A stretch of 64,000 bases of DNA, taken from positions 156,971-220,970 of the forward strand of contig NZ_LMAS01000001.1 in NCBI RefSeq assembly GCF_001509555.1. Reading direction: 5' to 3'. The position numbers and the translations under genes are program-made. Under the pieces are notes generated by a model. That model ran no database searches, had not been told where the DNA came from, and saw only the letters and a program-made list of their open reading frames with translations. This stretch comes from Bacillus sp. FJAT-29937 (GTDB lineage: Bacteria > Bacillota > Bacilli > Bacillales > Cytobacillaceae). Every line of letters starts with the position of its first letter. Positions within the stretch are counted from its first letter, which is position 1. This document shows, piece after piece, positions 52,433 to 60,805 of the stretch.

Positions 52433-53032
52433 ATGATTCGGATTGTCATTGCAGAGGACCAGCGCATGATGTTAGGCGCATTAGGTTCACTGCTCAATTT
52501 GGAAGATGATATGGAAGTAGTCGGAAAGGCGAGCAATGGCGTAGAAGCTATTTCACTCGTAAATCAACATAATCCAGACATTTGTATAATGGACATCGAA
52601 ATGCCGGAAAAAAGCGGACTTGAGGCAGCAGAAGAATTAAAGGAATCCGGTTGCAAGGTCATTATCCTAACCACCTTTGCAAGAACAGGTTATTTTCAAA
52701 GAGCATTGAAGGCCGGTGTACGAGGCTATTTATTAAAGGATAGTCCAAGTGAAGAACTGGCAGACTCAATCAGAACAGTGATGACCGGAAGAAGAATTTA
52801 TGCGCCAGAATTAATGGATGATGTTTATAACGAAGAAAATCCCTTAACAGATCGGGAAAAAGCGGTTCTTGAGCTTGTGGCTGATGGAAAAAACACGAAA
52901 GAAATTGCTGATGAATTGAGCATTAAAACAGGGACAGTACGAAATTATATCTCGCAAATTCTAGACAAACTTGAGGTAAAAAACAGAATTGAGGCCATAA
53001 CTCAGTCTAAGGAAAAAGGCTGGTTTAAATGA
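52433..53032 (+). CDS. desR: Response regulator DesR
   Basis: A 199-residue NarL/FixJ-type regulator. The receiver domain has the acidic pair Glu8-Asp9, phospho-acceptor Asp54 in CIMDIEMPEKSG and Lys of the LKDSP segment. The LuxR-type helix-turn-helix (about 135-195, LTDREKAVLELVADGKN onwards) binds DNA. In B. subtilis it activates des at low temperature after phosphorylation by DesK. GGAGGAAC precedes the ATG. Confidence 0.94.
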   Translation: MIRIVIAEDQRMMLGALGSLLNLEDDMEVVGKASNGVEAISLVNQHNPDICIMDIEMPEKSGLEAAEELKESGCKVIILTTFARTGYFQRALKAGVRGYLLKDSPSEELADSIRTVMTGRRIYAPELMDDVYNEENPLTDREKAVLELVADGKNTKEIADELSIKTGTVRNYISQILDKLEVKNRIEAITQSKEKGWFK

Positions 53033-53083
53033 TAAAAATAATTTTTTAAAATATTTGTAAAAACCTCTCGACAAATGACCATA

Positions 53084-53098
53084 AATTGTCGGATAATT
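53084..53098 (+). promoter_or_regulatory. Candidate CodY box upstream of the aminotransferase
   Basis: AATTGTCGGATAATT matches the CodY consensus AATTTTCWGAAAATT at 12 of 15 positions. An overlapping dyad (CGACAA to TTGTCG, 53069-53091) surrounds its left part. Branched-chain aminotransferase genes are known CodY targets in Bacillus. Confidence 0.5.
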
Positions 53099-53236
53099 AA
53101 AAATAACAATCACGACAATTAGAAATTATTTAAAAATAATATTTAATTCTCTTTAGTGTTAGTCCTAAGGAACTTTTTTAGTGATTGAATAAATCATATA
53201 AAGTACATAGCATATAAAAAGGCAGGGAATTGAAGA

Positions 53237-54307
53237 ATGAAAGACCATCAAATTGAAATTAACTTAGCGACAACTAGAAAAGAAAAGCCGGCATTCGACA
53301 AGCTTGAATTCGGAAGAACCTTTACAGATCATATGTTTATTATGGACTATACGGAAGGAAAAGGCTGGCATGAACCGAGGATTGTTCCATATCAACCTAT
53401 TACTTTAGACCCTGCAGCCACAATTTTTCATTATGGACAGACAGTGTTTGAAGGGTTAAAGGCCTATTTAACGCAGGATGAAAAAGTTTTTTTATTTAGG
53501 CCAAATAAAAATTTTGAGCGGTTAAACCGATCAAGCGCTCGCTTGTGCATGCCTGAACTGGATGAAGAGCTTGCATTAGAGGCATTGAAAGAGCTAATTA
53601 GAGTTGACAGAGACTGGGTCCCTAATCTTGAAGGTACGTCTTTATATATTCGTCCATTCATTATTTCAACTGAAGTCCATTTAGGTGTATCAGCTTCCTT
53701 AAACTATCAATTTATTATCATTCTTTCTCCAGTAGGTGCTTATTATAAAGAAGGAATTAACCCAGTAAAGATCGCAGTTGAAACAGAATATGTTCGTGCG
53801 GTAAAAGGCGGTACTGGTGACGCAAAAACAGCAGGAAATTATGCTGGCAGCTTGAAAGCCCAAGAGGTTTCCGGTAAAGCAGGCTATTCCCAAGTTTTAT
53901 GGCTTGATGGGAAAGAAAAGAAGTACATTGAAGAAGTTGGAAGCATGAATGTCTTCTTTAAGATTAATGGCGAAATTATTACGCCTGAATTAAATGGCAG
54001 CATTTTACAAGGGGTGACCCGTGATTCCATCATTCAGCTATTAAAGCACTGGAATTTACCAATTGTTGAACGGAAAATTTCTATGGATGAAGTTTACCAA
54101 GCAAGCTTAGACGGCAAGCTGGAGGAAGCGTTTGGCACTGGAACAGCTGCTGTTATTTCACCGATAGGCGAATTTTCATGGAAAAATGAAAAATTAATTG
54201 TGAACAATGGGCAAACTGGACAATTGGCGAAAAAACTATATGAAACTTTAACTGGCATTCAAAATGGAACTGAAGAAGATCCGTTTGGCTGGACTGTTGA
54301 AGTATAA
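53237..54307 (+). CDS. ilvE: Branched-chain amino acid aminotransferase
   Basis: A 356-residue PLP enzyme interconverting leucine, isoleucine and valine with their keto acids. The PLP lysine is Lys197 in GGTGDAKTAGNY; FHYGQTVFEGLKAY (65-78), RLNRSSARLCMP and the EVGSMNVFF segments are typical of the BCAT group. Length and N-terminus match B. subtilis YbgE/IlvK. AGGCAGGGAA precedes the ATG. A CodY-like site stands upstream; it is a single-gene unit with terminator. It does not lie near other branched-chain genes except the liv operon 15 kb away. Confidence 0.92.
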   Translation: MKDHQIEINLATTRKEKPAFDKLEFGRTFTDHMFIMDYTEGKGWHEPRIVPYQPITLDPAATIFHYGQTVFEGLKAYLTQDEKVFLFRPNKNFERLNRSSARLCMPELDEELALEALKELIRVDRDWVPNLEGTSLYIRPFIISTEVHLGVSASLNYQFIIILSPVGAYYKEGINPVKIAVETEYVRAVKGGTGDAKTAGNYAGSLKAQEVSGKAGYSQVLWLDGKEKKYIEEVGSMNVFFKINGEIITPELNGSILQGVTRDSIIQLLKHWNLPIVERKISMDEVYQASLDGKLEEAFGTGTAAVISPIGEFSWKNEKLIVNNGQTGQLAKKLYETLTGIQNGTEEDPFGWTVEV

Positions 54308-54336
54308 GGAACTGCTCTTAGGCAGTTCTTTTTTTA
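54307..54336 (+). terminator. Terminator of ilvE
   Basis: A 7-bp stem (54309-54315 with 54322-54328) and a run of nine Ts. Confidence 0.78.
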
Positions 54337-54410
54337 ATGGAATTATTTTACTTGCATTAAATATTATTCATGCTATTCTATGTATGAATATTATAAATAT
54401 TTTCATTCTA

Positions 54411-54548
54411 CTAGGGGCGCCTTTTGAGGCTGAGATGAACCCTTCGAACCTGATCTAGATCATACTAGCGTAGGGAAGTAGTTAACGATTACGTACTTTT
54501 CAACGTATTGACTTAACCGCTTTCCTAATATGGGAAGCGGTTTTTTTA
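54411..54548 (+). promoter_or_regulatory. TPP riboswitch (thi box) with terminator
   Basis: The aptamer (about 54411-54482) has the conserved elements in order: GGGGCGCC-type P1/P2 start, CTGAGA, ACCCTTCGAACCTGATCT, and ATACTAGCGTAGGGAAGT. An intrinsic terminator follows (stem 54515-54525 with 54532-54542, seven Ts). Between them a GTTAA element (54481-54485) can pair with TTAAC of the terminator's 5' side, as expected for an antiterminator. Binding of thiamine pyrophosphate should end transcription before tenA. Confidence 0.95.
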
Positions 54549-54606
54549 TTTTTTTCGTGTGTTATCGAAACACAAAATAAATATTAATTTTCAGGAGGAG
54601 AATGTA

Positions 54607-55296
54607 ATGGAAATGGTTAAAACGAAAAGGTTTACTGAAAGATTATTTGAAAATGTACAGCCAATTTGGGAAAAGAATCACAATCATCCTTTTGTTCAGG
54701 AATTGGGGAAGGGAATATTAGATGAAGAGAAGTTTATTCATTATTTGAAACAAGACTATGTGTATTTAATTGATTACTCCAAACTTTTTGCAGTAGGTGT
54801 GATAAAGGCGAATGATCTAGAAACAATGGGGAAGTTTGCTAAAATCCTGCATGAAACTTTGCATTTTGAAATGGAATTACATAGGATTTTTGCTGCGGAA
54901 TTTGGTATTTCTCGAGAAGAATTAGAAGCAACTAAACCTACTCCTGTCAATTTGGCGTATACGAGGTATATGTTAAATGTCGCTCAAAATGGCAGTTTAC
55001 CAGAAGTAGTTTCCTGTCTTCTCCCTTGTGCATGGGATTATTGGGAAATTGGGAAGCTATTAAGAAAGCAGTATGGGGAACTATTATCTACTAACCGCTA
55101 TGCTAAATGGGTAGAAACGTATGATTCTGAAACCTTTGGCAATGGAGCTAAATGGCTGATTGAACTAATGGATGAACTGGCAGAAGGAAAACCAGAGCGA
55201 GAACTCGCCGTCCTAGAAGAGCATTTCCAAATGACTTCAAAATACGAGTATTTATTCTGGGATATGAACTATTACAAACAGGACTGGCCAATTTAA
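54607..55296 (+). CDS. tenA: Thiaminase II / aminopyrimidine aminohydrolase TenA
   Basis: A 229-residue helical protein that hydrolyses aminomethyl-pyrimidine breakdown products of thiamine to the hydroxymethyl pyrimidine (HMP). Family marks are HFEMELH, the nucleophile-bearing LLPCAWDYWEIG (Cys141) and the C-terminal SKYEYLFWDM segment with catalytic Glu. CAGGAGGAG precedes ATG 54607; the frame is open to 54559. It is the first gene after the riboswitch and feeds HMP to ThiD. Confidence 0.93.
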   Translation: MEMVKTKRFTERLFENVQPIWEKNHNHPFVQELGKGILDEEKFIHYLKQDYVYLIDYSKLFAVGVIKANDLETMGKFAKILHETLHFEMELHRIFAAEFGISREELEATKPTPVNLAYTRYMLNVAQNGSLPEVVSCLLPCAWDYWEIGKLLRKQYGELLSTNRYAKWVETYDSETFGNGAKWLIELMDELAEGKPERELAVLEEHFQMTSKYEYLFWDMNYYKQDWPI

Positions 55297-55315
55297 CGAA
55301 TTAGATGGTGGAAAT

Positions 55316-56059
55316 ATGACATTAGAATTAAAGAATGTATCATTTGCCTTTAAAGATAAAAGTCAAGAAAACAAAATACTGTCAAATCTAAGCTTAACAG
55401 TAACTAATGGCGAATTTGTCTCTTTGATTGGAAAAAGCGGAACAGGTAAAACAACTATATTAAAATTAATTACCGGTCTGCTTAAACAAGATCGTGGAGA
55501 GGTTTTTCTGAATGGAAAAGCAATCACGCTTGGGGATATTGGCTATATGCCCCAGCGTGATTTGCTACTCCCTTGGCGAACGATACTAGAAAACATTATG
55601 ATATCAGCCGAAATTCAGAAGAAAAATGGGCTAACAAAAGACAAAGCAAGAGAGTGGCTTCAACGAGTAGGTTTACTAGAGTACGAGAATTCATTTCCAA
55701 ATCAGCTATCAGGAGGGATGAGACAAAGAGTTTCTTTTCTTCGGGCCTTATTAACAGGCAAGGAATTATTATTGCTGGATGAACCGTTCGGAGCGCTTGA
55801 TTCCTTAACGAAAAAAGACATGCAAGCATGGCTGCTGTCCATATGGCAGGAATTAAACAAAACGGTATTGTTTATTACCCATGATTTGGAGGAAGCATGC
55901 TTTCTAAGTGACCGAATACTCTTGTTGCACCCTGATAAAACGCTAGAAGAAATTCAGGTCAATCTGAAACGTCCTAGAAAACTTGATATGCTGCACGAAA
56001 AAGAGCTGATTACATTAAGACAAAGCCTGGAGAAGAAGATTGCCTATGAAAAAATTTAA
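55316..56059 (+). CDS. thiZ: Thiamine-precursor ABC transporter ATPase (ThiZ)
   Basis: A 247-residue ATPase of the NitT/TauT/SsuB group with Walker A GKSGTGKTT, Q-loop MPQRDLLLPW, signature LSGGMRQRVSF and Walker B LLLLDEPFGALD. Together with the next two genes it forms an importer, probably for formylaminopyrimidine or another HMP precursor, given its place between tenA and thiW under a TPP riboswitch. It overlaps the permease gene by 14 bases. Confidence 0.9.
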   Translation: MTLELKNVSFAFKDKSQENKILSNLSLTVTNGEFVSLIGKSGTGKTTILKLITGLLKQDRGEVFLNGKAITLGDIGYMPQRDLLLPWRTILENIMISAEIQKKNGLTKDKAREWLQRVGLLEYENSFPNQLSGGMRQRVSFLRALLTGKELLLLDEPFGALDSLTKKDMQAWLLSIWQELNKTVLFITHDLEEACFLSDRILLLHPDKTLEEIQVNLKRPRKLDMLHEKELITLRQSLEKKIAYEKI

Positions 56060-56813
56060 ATTATGGATACAGACTTATAGTCTATTTCTCCTATTCTTCA
56101 TGACAATCTTACTCTTATTAGAATGGCTAGTACAAAGTGAGTTCATTCCTGCCTTTATCATTCCGGCACCAACAAGAGTGATAATATCAATTTTTGAAAA
56201 TTGGCAGCCGCTATTGTTAGAACACTTGCCAGCTACGATGCTTGAATTTCTAATTGGATTTCTCCTAGCTGCTATGGGAGGAATTGTGTTGGCAGCAGGG
56301 ATGTTTTTTTTCAAAACACTAGAAAAAATGCTTTATCCTGCAGTGCTAATTTCGCAAATGATTCCAATCATTGCCTTGTCGCCCATTTTCGTCCTTTGGT
56401 TTGGCTATACGATTTGGAGCAAGGTCGCTGTAACGATTCTTATCTCATTTTTTCCTATTGTTGTAGGCACATATGATGGACTTAAATCGAGTGATCAGGA
56501 ATATAGCGAATTATTGCGTTCCATGGGCGCAAACCACTGGCAGATCTTCTTAAAGCTAAACATTCCGATGGCATTGCCTTCTTTTTTCTCAGGACTAAAG
56601 CTTGCAATCGTATATGCCCTCGTAGGAGCAACGATTGGAGAATGGCTCGGGGCTAGTGAGGGGCTTGGTTACTATAGCCGAAGGATGTCGGGGAATTTAA
56701 ATGCAGAAGGAGTTTTTGCTGCTATTACGATCTTAACTTTACTTGGCATCCTTTTGTTCGCCATTGTAAAAGCAGCAGAAAAATATATGCTGAAGTGGAA
56801 AAATGCAGAATAA
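56046..56813 (+). CDS. thiX: Thiamine-precursor ABC transporter permease (ThiX)
   Basis: A 255-residue permease with about six membrane helices and the EAA-like loop ELLRSMGANHWQIFLKLNIP. The IPAFIIPAPTRV segment near the start is typical of the TauC/SsuC/ThiX group. The ATG at 56046 lies within the ATPase gene, so expression is coupled; an in-frame TTG two codons earlier is less likely. Its partners are the ATPase upstream and binding protein downstream. Confidence 0.9.
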   Translation: MKKFKLWIQTYSLFLLFFMTILLLLEWLVQSEFIPAFIIPAPTRVIISIFENWQPLLLEHLPATMLEFLIGFLLAAMGGIVLAAGMFFFKTLEKMLYPAVLISQMIPIIALSPIFVLWFGYTIWSKVAVTILISFFPIVVGTYDGLKSSDQEYSELLRSMGANHWQIFLKLNIPMALPSFFSGLKLAIVYALVGATIGEWLGASEGLGYYSRRMSGNLNAEGVFAAITILTLLGILLFAIVKAAEKYMLKWKNAE

Positions 56814-56837
56814 TTTACAGTTGGAGTTGGTCAGAAA

Positions 56838-57866
56838 ATGAAGAAAACATCGTTCAGTTGCCTTTTAATTATTATGATCGCTATTATGCTTGCAGGCTGT
56901 AACACAGGAAAAAACGAAGCTAGTCATGGATATCAACAGAAAGAGCTTGAAGATATAAGTATTATGCTTGACTGGTATCCGAATGCTGTTCATTCAGCTA
57001 TTTATGTTGCTAAAGAAAAAGGCTATTTTGAAGACGAAGGTCTAGATGTAAAAATTGAAATGCCTGCTGATACGAATGATCCGTTAAAGCTTGCCGCTAC
57101 CGGAAAAGTTGATTTAGCGATCAGCTATCAAAGCCAGTTGCTTGTTTCCAGAGCAGAGGATATACCAGTCGTCTCAATTGCTGCATTTGTTAGACATTCT
57201 CTTGATGCGATTATGTATAAGACTGAAAACGGCATTCAATCTCCAAAAGATTTAGAAGGGAAAAATGTTGGCTACCCGTCAGCTTCAGTAAGTGAGGCAG
57301 TTGTTGCATCAATGGTGGAAAATGATGGCGGGGATATGAGTAAAGTCAAAATGACAGATGTTGGCTGGGATTTAATGGCTTCCTTAGCGACAAATAATGT
57401 CGATGCCCTTGTTGGAGCCTACATTAATCATGAGCAAGTCCTTTTACAAAAAGAAGGCTATAACATCGATGTTCTTCGATTGCCAGATTACGGTGTGCCT
57501 GATAATTATGAACTTATTATCGTTACAGGAGAAAATACTTTAGAAAAGAAGAAAGCATCCTTTGAAAAGTTTTGGCGCGCAGTCACAAAAGGGCATAAAG
57601 ACGTTAAAGAAAACCCTGATGCCGGACTCAAGGTGTTATTAGATCATGAAAATGATAGCTTTCCTTTAGATGCAGAGGTAGAAAAGAAGAGTTTAGAAAT
57701 TCTTTTGCCGTTAATGGATGATGAGAGTGCACCATTCGGCTACCAGGATGAAGCGGTTTGGGAGGAAGTAGCAGATTGGCTATACGACTCAAAGGTGATT
57801 AAAGAACAAGTCGACCCAAAAGCAGCCTTTGAAAATATCGTGTCAAAAAAATTAACAAAGGAGTGA
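56838..57866 (+). CDS. thiY: Thiamine-precursor ABC transporter substrate-binding lipoprotein (ThiY)
   Basis: A 342-residue lipoprotein (lipobox MLAGC, about residue 21) of the NMT1/Thi5-like family. The mature domain starts with ISIMLDWYPNAVHSAIYVA, the pattern of ThiY proteins that bind N-formyl-4-amino-5-aminomethyl-2-methylpyrimidine. ATG 56838 has GGAGTTGG upstream. It should deliver the pyrimidine precursor which TenA converts to HMP. It is followed closely by thiW. Confidence 0.9.
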   Translation: MKKTSFSCLLIIMIAIMLAGCNTGKNEASHGYQQKELEDISIMLDWYPNAVHSAIYVAKEKGYFEDEGLDVKIEMPADTNDPLKLAATGKVDLAISYQSQLLVSRAEDIPVVSIAAFVRHSLDAIMYKTENGIQSPKDLEGKNVGYPSASVSEAVVASMVENDGGDMSKVKMTDVGWDLMASLATNNVDALVGAYINHEQVLLQKEGYNIDVLRLPDYGVPDNYELIIVTGENTLEKKKASFEKFWRAVTKGHKDVKENPDAGLKVLLDHENDSFPLDAEVEKKSLEILLPLMDDESAPFGYQDEAVWEEVADWLYDSKVIKEQVDPKAAFENIVSKKLTKE

Positions 57867-57871
57867 CAGAC

Positions 57872-58393
57872 ATGCAAAAAACAAAAAAAATTACCTTAAC
57901 TGCCATTATCGCCGCAATCACCACCGTTTCAAGCAGTTTCATTTACATTCCAGTTGGTTTTGCGAAAATTTTTCCGATTCAGCATTTTGCCAATGTCCTT
58001 TCAGCCGTTTTACTTGGACCTTGGTATGCAGTGATTCAAGCATTTATCTCTTCATCGTTAAGAAATATGCTTGGTACCGGGAGTTTATTTGCTTATCCAG
58101 GCAGTATGATTGGTGCATTTCTCGCTGCAATACTATATCGTAAAACGAAGAATTTAGGGCTTGCCGCAACAGGAGAGGTTATTGGTACAGGTATTCTTGG
58201 TGCTATGGCAACTTACCCAATTGCTGTGCTCCTGCTGGGAAAAGAAGCCACATTATTTGGATTAATCCCAGCCTTTACGATGAGCTCCTTTACTGGTGCG
58301 ATTATGGGCTTTGCTCTATTAAAAAGTTTGATCAAAAACAAAGCGATTGGGGGAATGCTTCATGAAAACAGCACTTACAATCGCAGGCTCTGA
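57872..58393 (+). CDS. thiW: ThiW, S component of a predicted thiazole ECF transporter
   Basis: A 173-residue membrane protein with five or six helices, of the ThiW family. ThiW proteins are found in TPP-riboswitch operons next to thiM and are predicted to be the substrate-specific subunit importing hydroxyethylthiazole through the shared ECF module. Segments PVGFAKIFPIQHFANVL and GTGSLFAYPGSMIGA are characteristic. AAAGGAGTGA precedes ATG 57872; a GTG at 57863 overlaps the thiY stop and the ribosome binding site. It overlaps thiD. Confidence 0.9.
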   Translation: MQKTKKITLTAIIAAITTVSSSFIYIPVGFAKIFPIQHFANVLSAVLLGPWYAVIQAFISSSLRNMLGTGSLFAYPGSMIGAFLAAILYRKTKNLGLAATGEVIGTGILGAMATYPIAVLLLGKEATLFGLIPAFTMSSFTGAIMGFALLKSLIKNKAIGGMLHENSTYNRRL

Positions 58394-59177
58394 TTCTGGC
58401 GGGGGTGCAGGAATTCAAGCAGATTTAAAGGCCTTTGCAGCTCAAGGCGTATTTGGCATGTCAGTCATTACAGCCGTTACTGCACAAAATACACAGGAAG
58501 TTCGCTCAGTTCATAATATTGATCTATCCATCATCCAAGATCAAATAGAAGCGGTATTCGATGATATTCGAGTAGATGCTGTTAAAATCGGGATGCTTTC
58601 TACGCCTGAAACAGTGGAGGTAGTTTCCTGCTCTTTGCAAAAATATAATCCAGATTATATTGTATTAGACCCAGTCATGGTATCTAAGGGCGGACATCAC
58701 TTATTACAAGAAGAAGCCATTGCAGCCCTGAAAGAAAAATTAATTCCTTTATCAACCGTTGTAACACCCAATATTCCTGAAGCAGAGGTATTAATTGGCC
58801 GTAAAATTCTCAATGAAGAAGATCTACTAGATGCTTGCTTAGTGATTAAAGCACTAGGTGCAAATTCAGTTCTTTTAAAAGGCGGGCATCTGAGCGGTGA
58901 GCCTAATGATTTATTTTATGATGGAAACAGCTTCCATTGGATAAAAGGTAAAAGAATTCACACAAAAAATACCCACGGAACAGGCTGTACACTTTCATCT
59001 GCTATCACAGCTAATTTAGCGAAGGGTGAGTCTCTATTAGAAGCTATTCATATATCAAAAAAATACATCACGACTGCTATCAGGCACAGTCTTAATATAG
59101 GGCATGGGCACGGGCCGACTAACCATTTTTACGAGCTCTATGAAAAAGCAAATCTGCTAATCAAGCAAAACTCCTAA
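58362..59177 (+). CDS. thiD: Hydroxymethylpyrimidine / phosphomethylpyrimidine kinase ThiD
   Basis: A 271-residue ribokinase-fold enzyme that phosphorylates HMP twice to HMP-PP. The substrate loop AGSDSGGGAGIQADLK stands at the N-terminus, and the catalytic THGTGCTLSSAI is near residue 205-217. The ATG at 58362 lies inside thiW with GGGGGAATG upstream; the longer frame begins without a better site. It supplies the pyrimidine half to ThiE. Confidence 0.94.
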   Translation: MKTALTIAGSDSGGGAGIQADLKAFAAQGVFGMSVITAVTAQNTQEVRSVHNIDLSIIQDQIEAVFDDIRVDAVKIGMLSTPETVEVVSCSLQKYNPDYIVLDPVMVSKGGHHLLQEEAIAALKEKLIPLSTVVTPNIPEAEVLIGRKILNEEDLLDACLVIKALGANSVLLKGGHLSGEPNDLFYDGNSFHWIKGKRIHTKNTHGTGCTLSSAITANLAKGESLLEAIHISKKYITTAIRHSLNIGHGHGPTNHFYELYEKANLLIKQNS

Positions 59178-59202
59178 ACATTCAGGCTTGGAGGACAAAT
59201 GA

Positions 59203-60006
59203 ATGAACAAAGACGCGATTAAACATTTATTTTCGATAATAAAGGAACGCAATCCGCTTATTCATCATATTACGAATAACGTCACGATAAATGATTGTGC
59301 AAATGCAACACTTGCGATTGGGGGTTCTCCCGTCATGGCGACAAGTATTGAAGAGGTTGCGGATATGGCAAGTCTCTCAAATGCACTAGTTATTAATTTT
59401 GGCACGATCGATGATTTAACTTATCGTGCGATGATTCGAGCAGGGCAAGCCGCAAATGAAAAAGGAATTCCAGTCGTTTTTGATCCAGTCGGAGTTGGAG
59501 CTACTCCATTTAGAACGGAAAAAGCATTGGATTTTATCAAAAAAGTGCATGTTTCCATCATAAGAGGAAACGCAACGGAGGTTTTTGCCTTAATTGGCGG
59601 TAAGGCCGTAACAAGAGGGGTTGACGCTGGAGACATTTCAATTTCGAAGGAAGAACTGGCGATCAAAACAGCTAGACAGCTTAACGCAATTACAGTCATT
59701 AGCGGGGAGATAGACGTTATTTCCGATGGGAAAAAGACCGTTAAAATAGCGAATGGGGATGTTTGGCTAACCCGTATTACAGGAACAGGATGTATGACCG
59801 CTTCTTTAATCGGCTGCTTTGCGGGAATTACAGATGACCTATTTTCTGCAGCGGTCGCCGGAATGTCGGCTATGAGTTTAGCAGGTGAAAGGGCAAGAAA
59901 TAGATTACAAGATTGTGATGGCATCGGGACTTACCGTATCAAGCTTATGGATGAGATCTCGTTAATGGATGAACAAATATGGGAAGAAGGTGTTCGTTTC
60001 GCATGA
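59203..60006 (+). CDS. thiM: Hydroxyethylthiazole kinase ThiM
   Basis: A 267-residue salvage kinase phosphorylating 4-methyl-5-hydroxyethylthiazole. Marks are LIHHITNNVTINDCANATLAIGG-type start (within residues 17-40), the MATS segment, VFDPVGVGATPFR and ITGTGCMTASLIG with the catalytic Cys. CTTGGAGGAC precedes the ATG. Its stop overlaps the thiE start by four bases. It pairs with ThiW, which should import the thiazole. Confidence 0.94.
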   Translation: MNKDAIKHLFSIIKERNPLIHHITNNVTINDCANATLAIGGSPVMATSIEEVADMASLSNALVINFGTIDDLTYRAMIRAGQAANEKGIPVVFDPVGVGATPFRTEKALDFIKKVHVSIIRGNATEVFALIGGKAVTRGVDAGDISISKEELAIKTARQLNAITVISGEIDVISDGKKTVKIANGDVWLTRITGTGCMTASLIGCFAGITDDLFSAAVAGMSAMSLAGERARNRLQDCDGIGTYRIKLMDEISLMDEQIWEEGVRFA

Positions 60007-60620
60007 AACCAAACTATACATTATATTTAGTGACTGAAGAATCAGCTCCTCTTGAAAAGCTTCTCCAAACTGTTGAGAATGCTGTGAAAGGCGGAGTGAC
60101 GATTGTTCAGCTCCGTGAAAAACAAAGCAGCGGAAAGCTTTTCTATGAAAAGGCAAGTAAACTAAAAGCTTTGCTTGATCGCTATCAAGTACCGCTCATT
60201 ATTAACGATCGAATTGATGTTGCATTAGCCGTTCATTCAGCTGGCGTTCATATTGGTCAAAGTGATCTTCCGTTATTGTCCGTTAGAGAAATGGTACCTG
60301 ACTCGATGATCGTTGGAATTTCTGTATCAACTGTAGAAGAGGCAAAAATAGCAGAAAAAAATGGCGCTGATTATATTGGTGTAGGCGCATGTTTTCCAAC
60401 ACAATCGAAAGACAATGCGAAAGTGCTTCCAGAAGGAATGCTTGGATCGATCATCAAGGAGGTTTCCATACCAGTAGTGGCTATTGGAGGAATCAAGCTT
60501 GAAAATATTGCGGAACTGCAAAAAAATAAACTCGCTGGATATGCCATTGTATCAGCAATTATGAAAGCAAAAAATCCTTTAGAATCGGCAGAAACTTTTA
60601 GAAAAGCTATTGACCGCTAA
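60003..60620 (+). CDS. thiE: Thiamine-phosphate synthase ThiE
   Basis: A 205-residue TIM-barrel enzyme joining HMP-PP and thiazole phosphate to thiamine phosphate. Typical segments are VQLREKQSSGK, LIINDRIDVALAV, GVHIGQSDLP, GADYIGVGACFPTQSK and VVAIGGI. The ATG at 60003 overlaps the thiM stop as ATGA. It is the last gene of the riboswitch operon; a terminator follows. Confidence 0.95.
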   Translation: MKPNYTLYLVTEESAPLEKLLQTVENAVKGGVTIVQLREKQSSGKLFYEKASKLKALLDRYQVPLIINDRIDVALAVHSAGVHIGQSDLPLLSVREMVPDSMIVGISVSTVEEAKIAEKNGADYIGVGACFPTQSKDNAKVLPEGMLGSIIKEVSIPVVAIGGIKLENIAELQKNKLAGYAIVSAIMKAKNPLESAETFRKAIDR

Positions 60621-60629
60621 ATTCTATGT

Positions 60630-60665
60630 ACTCCACTATTTCTTTTAAAAAATGGTGGAGTTTTA
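60630..60665 (+). terminator. Terminator of the thiamine salvage operon
   Basis: An 11-bp stem with one G-T pair (60630-60640 with 60651-60661) and four Ts after it. Confidence 0.8.
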
Positions 60666-60805
60666 TTACTTTCATAGTAGGATACACTTTTATTACAAAT
60701 ATTTTCTTAAATTAAAAAGAATCTTTTTGAAAATTATGTCGATATATCATTACATATGTTATTATTTAATAATGTACAACATTAAAGTGATGGAGGAATA
60801 AAAAA

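Noticed and set aside
59421-59924. A 167-codon minus-strand frame inside thiM
   Set aside because: It is antisense to a well-conserved kinase, rich in Pro, Ala and Ser as shadow frames are, and has no start signals.
60759-60772. AT-rich dyad TTATTA-TT-TAATAA upstream of the second NMT1-type transporter
   Set aside because: The repeat is made only of A and T in an AT-rich region and would arise easily by chance; no regulator site of that form was recognised.
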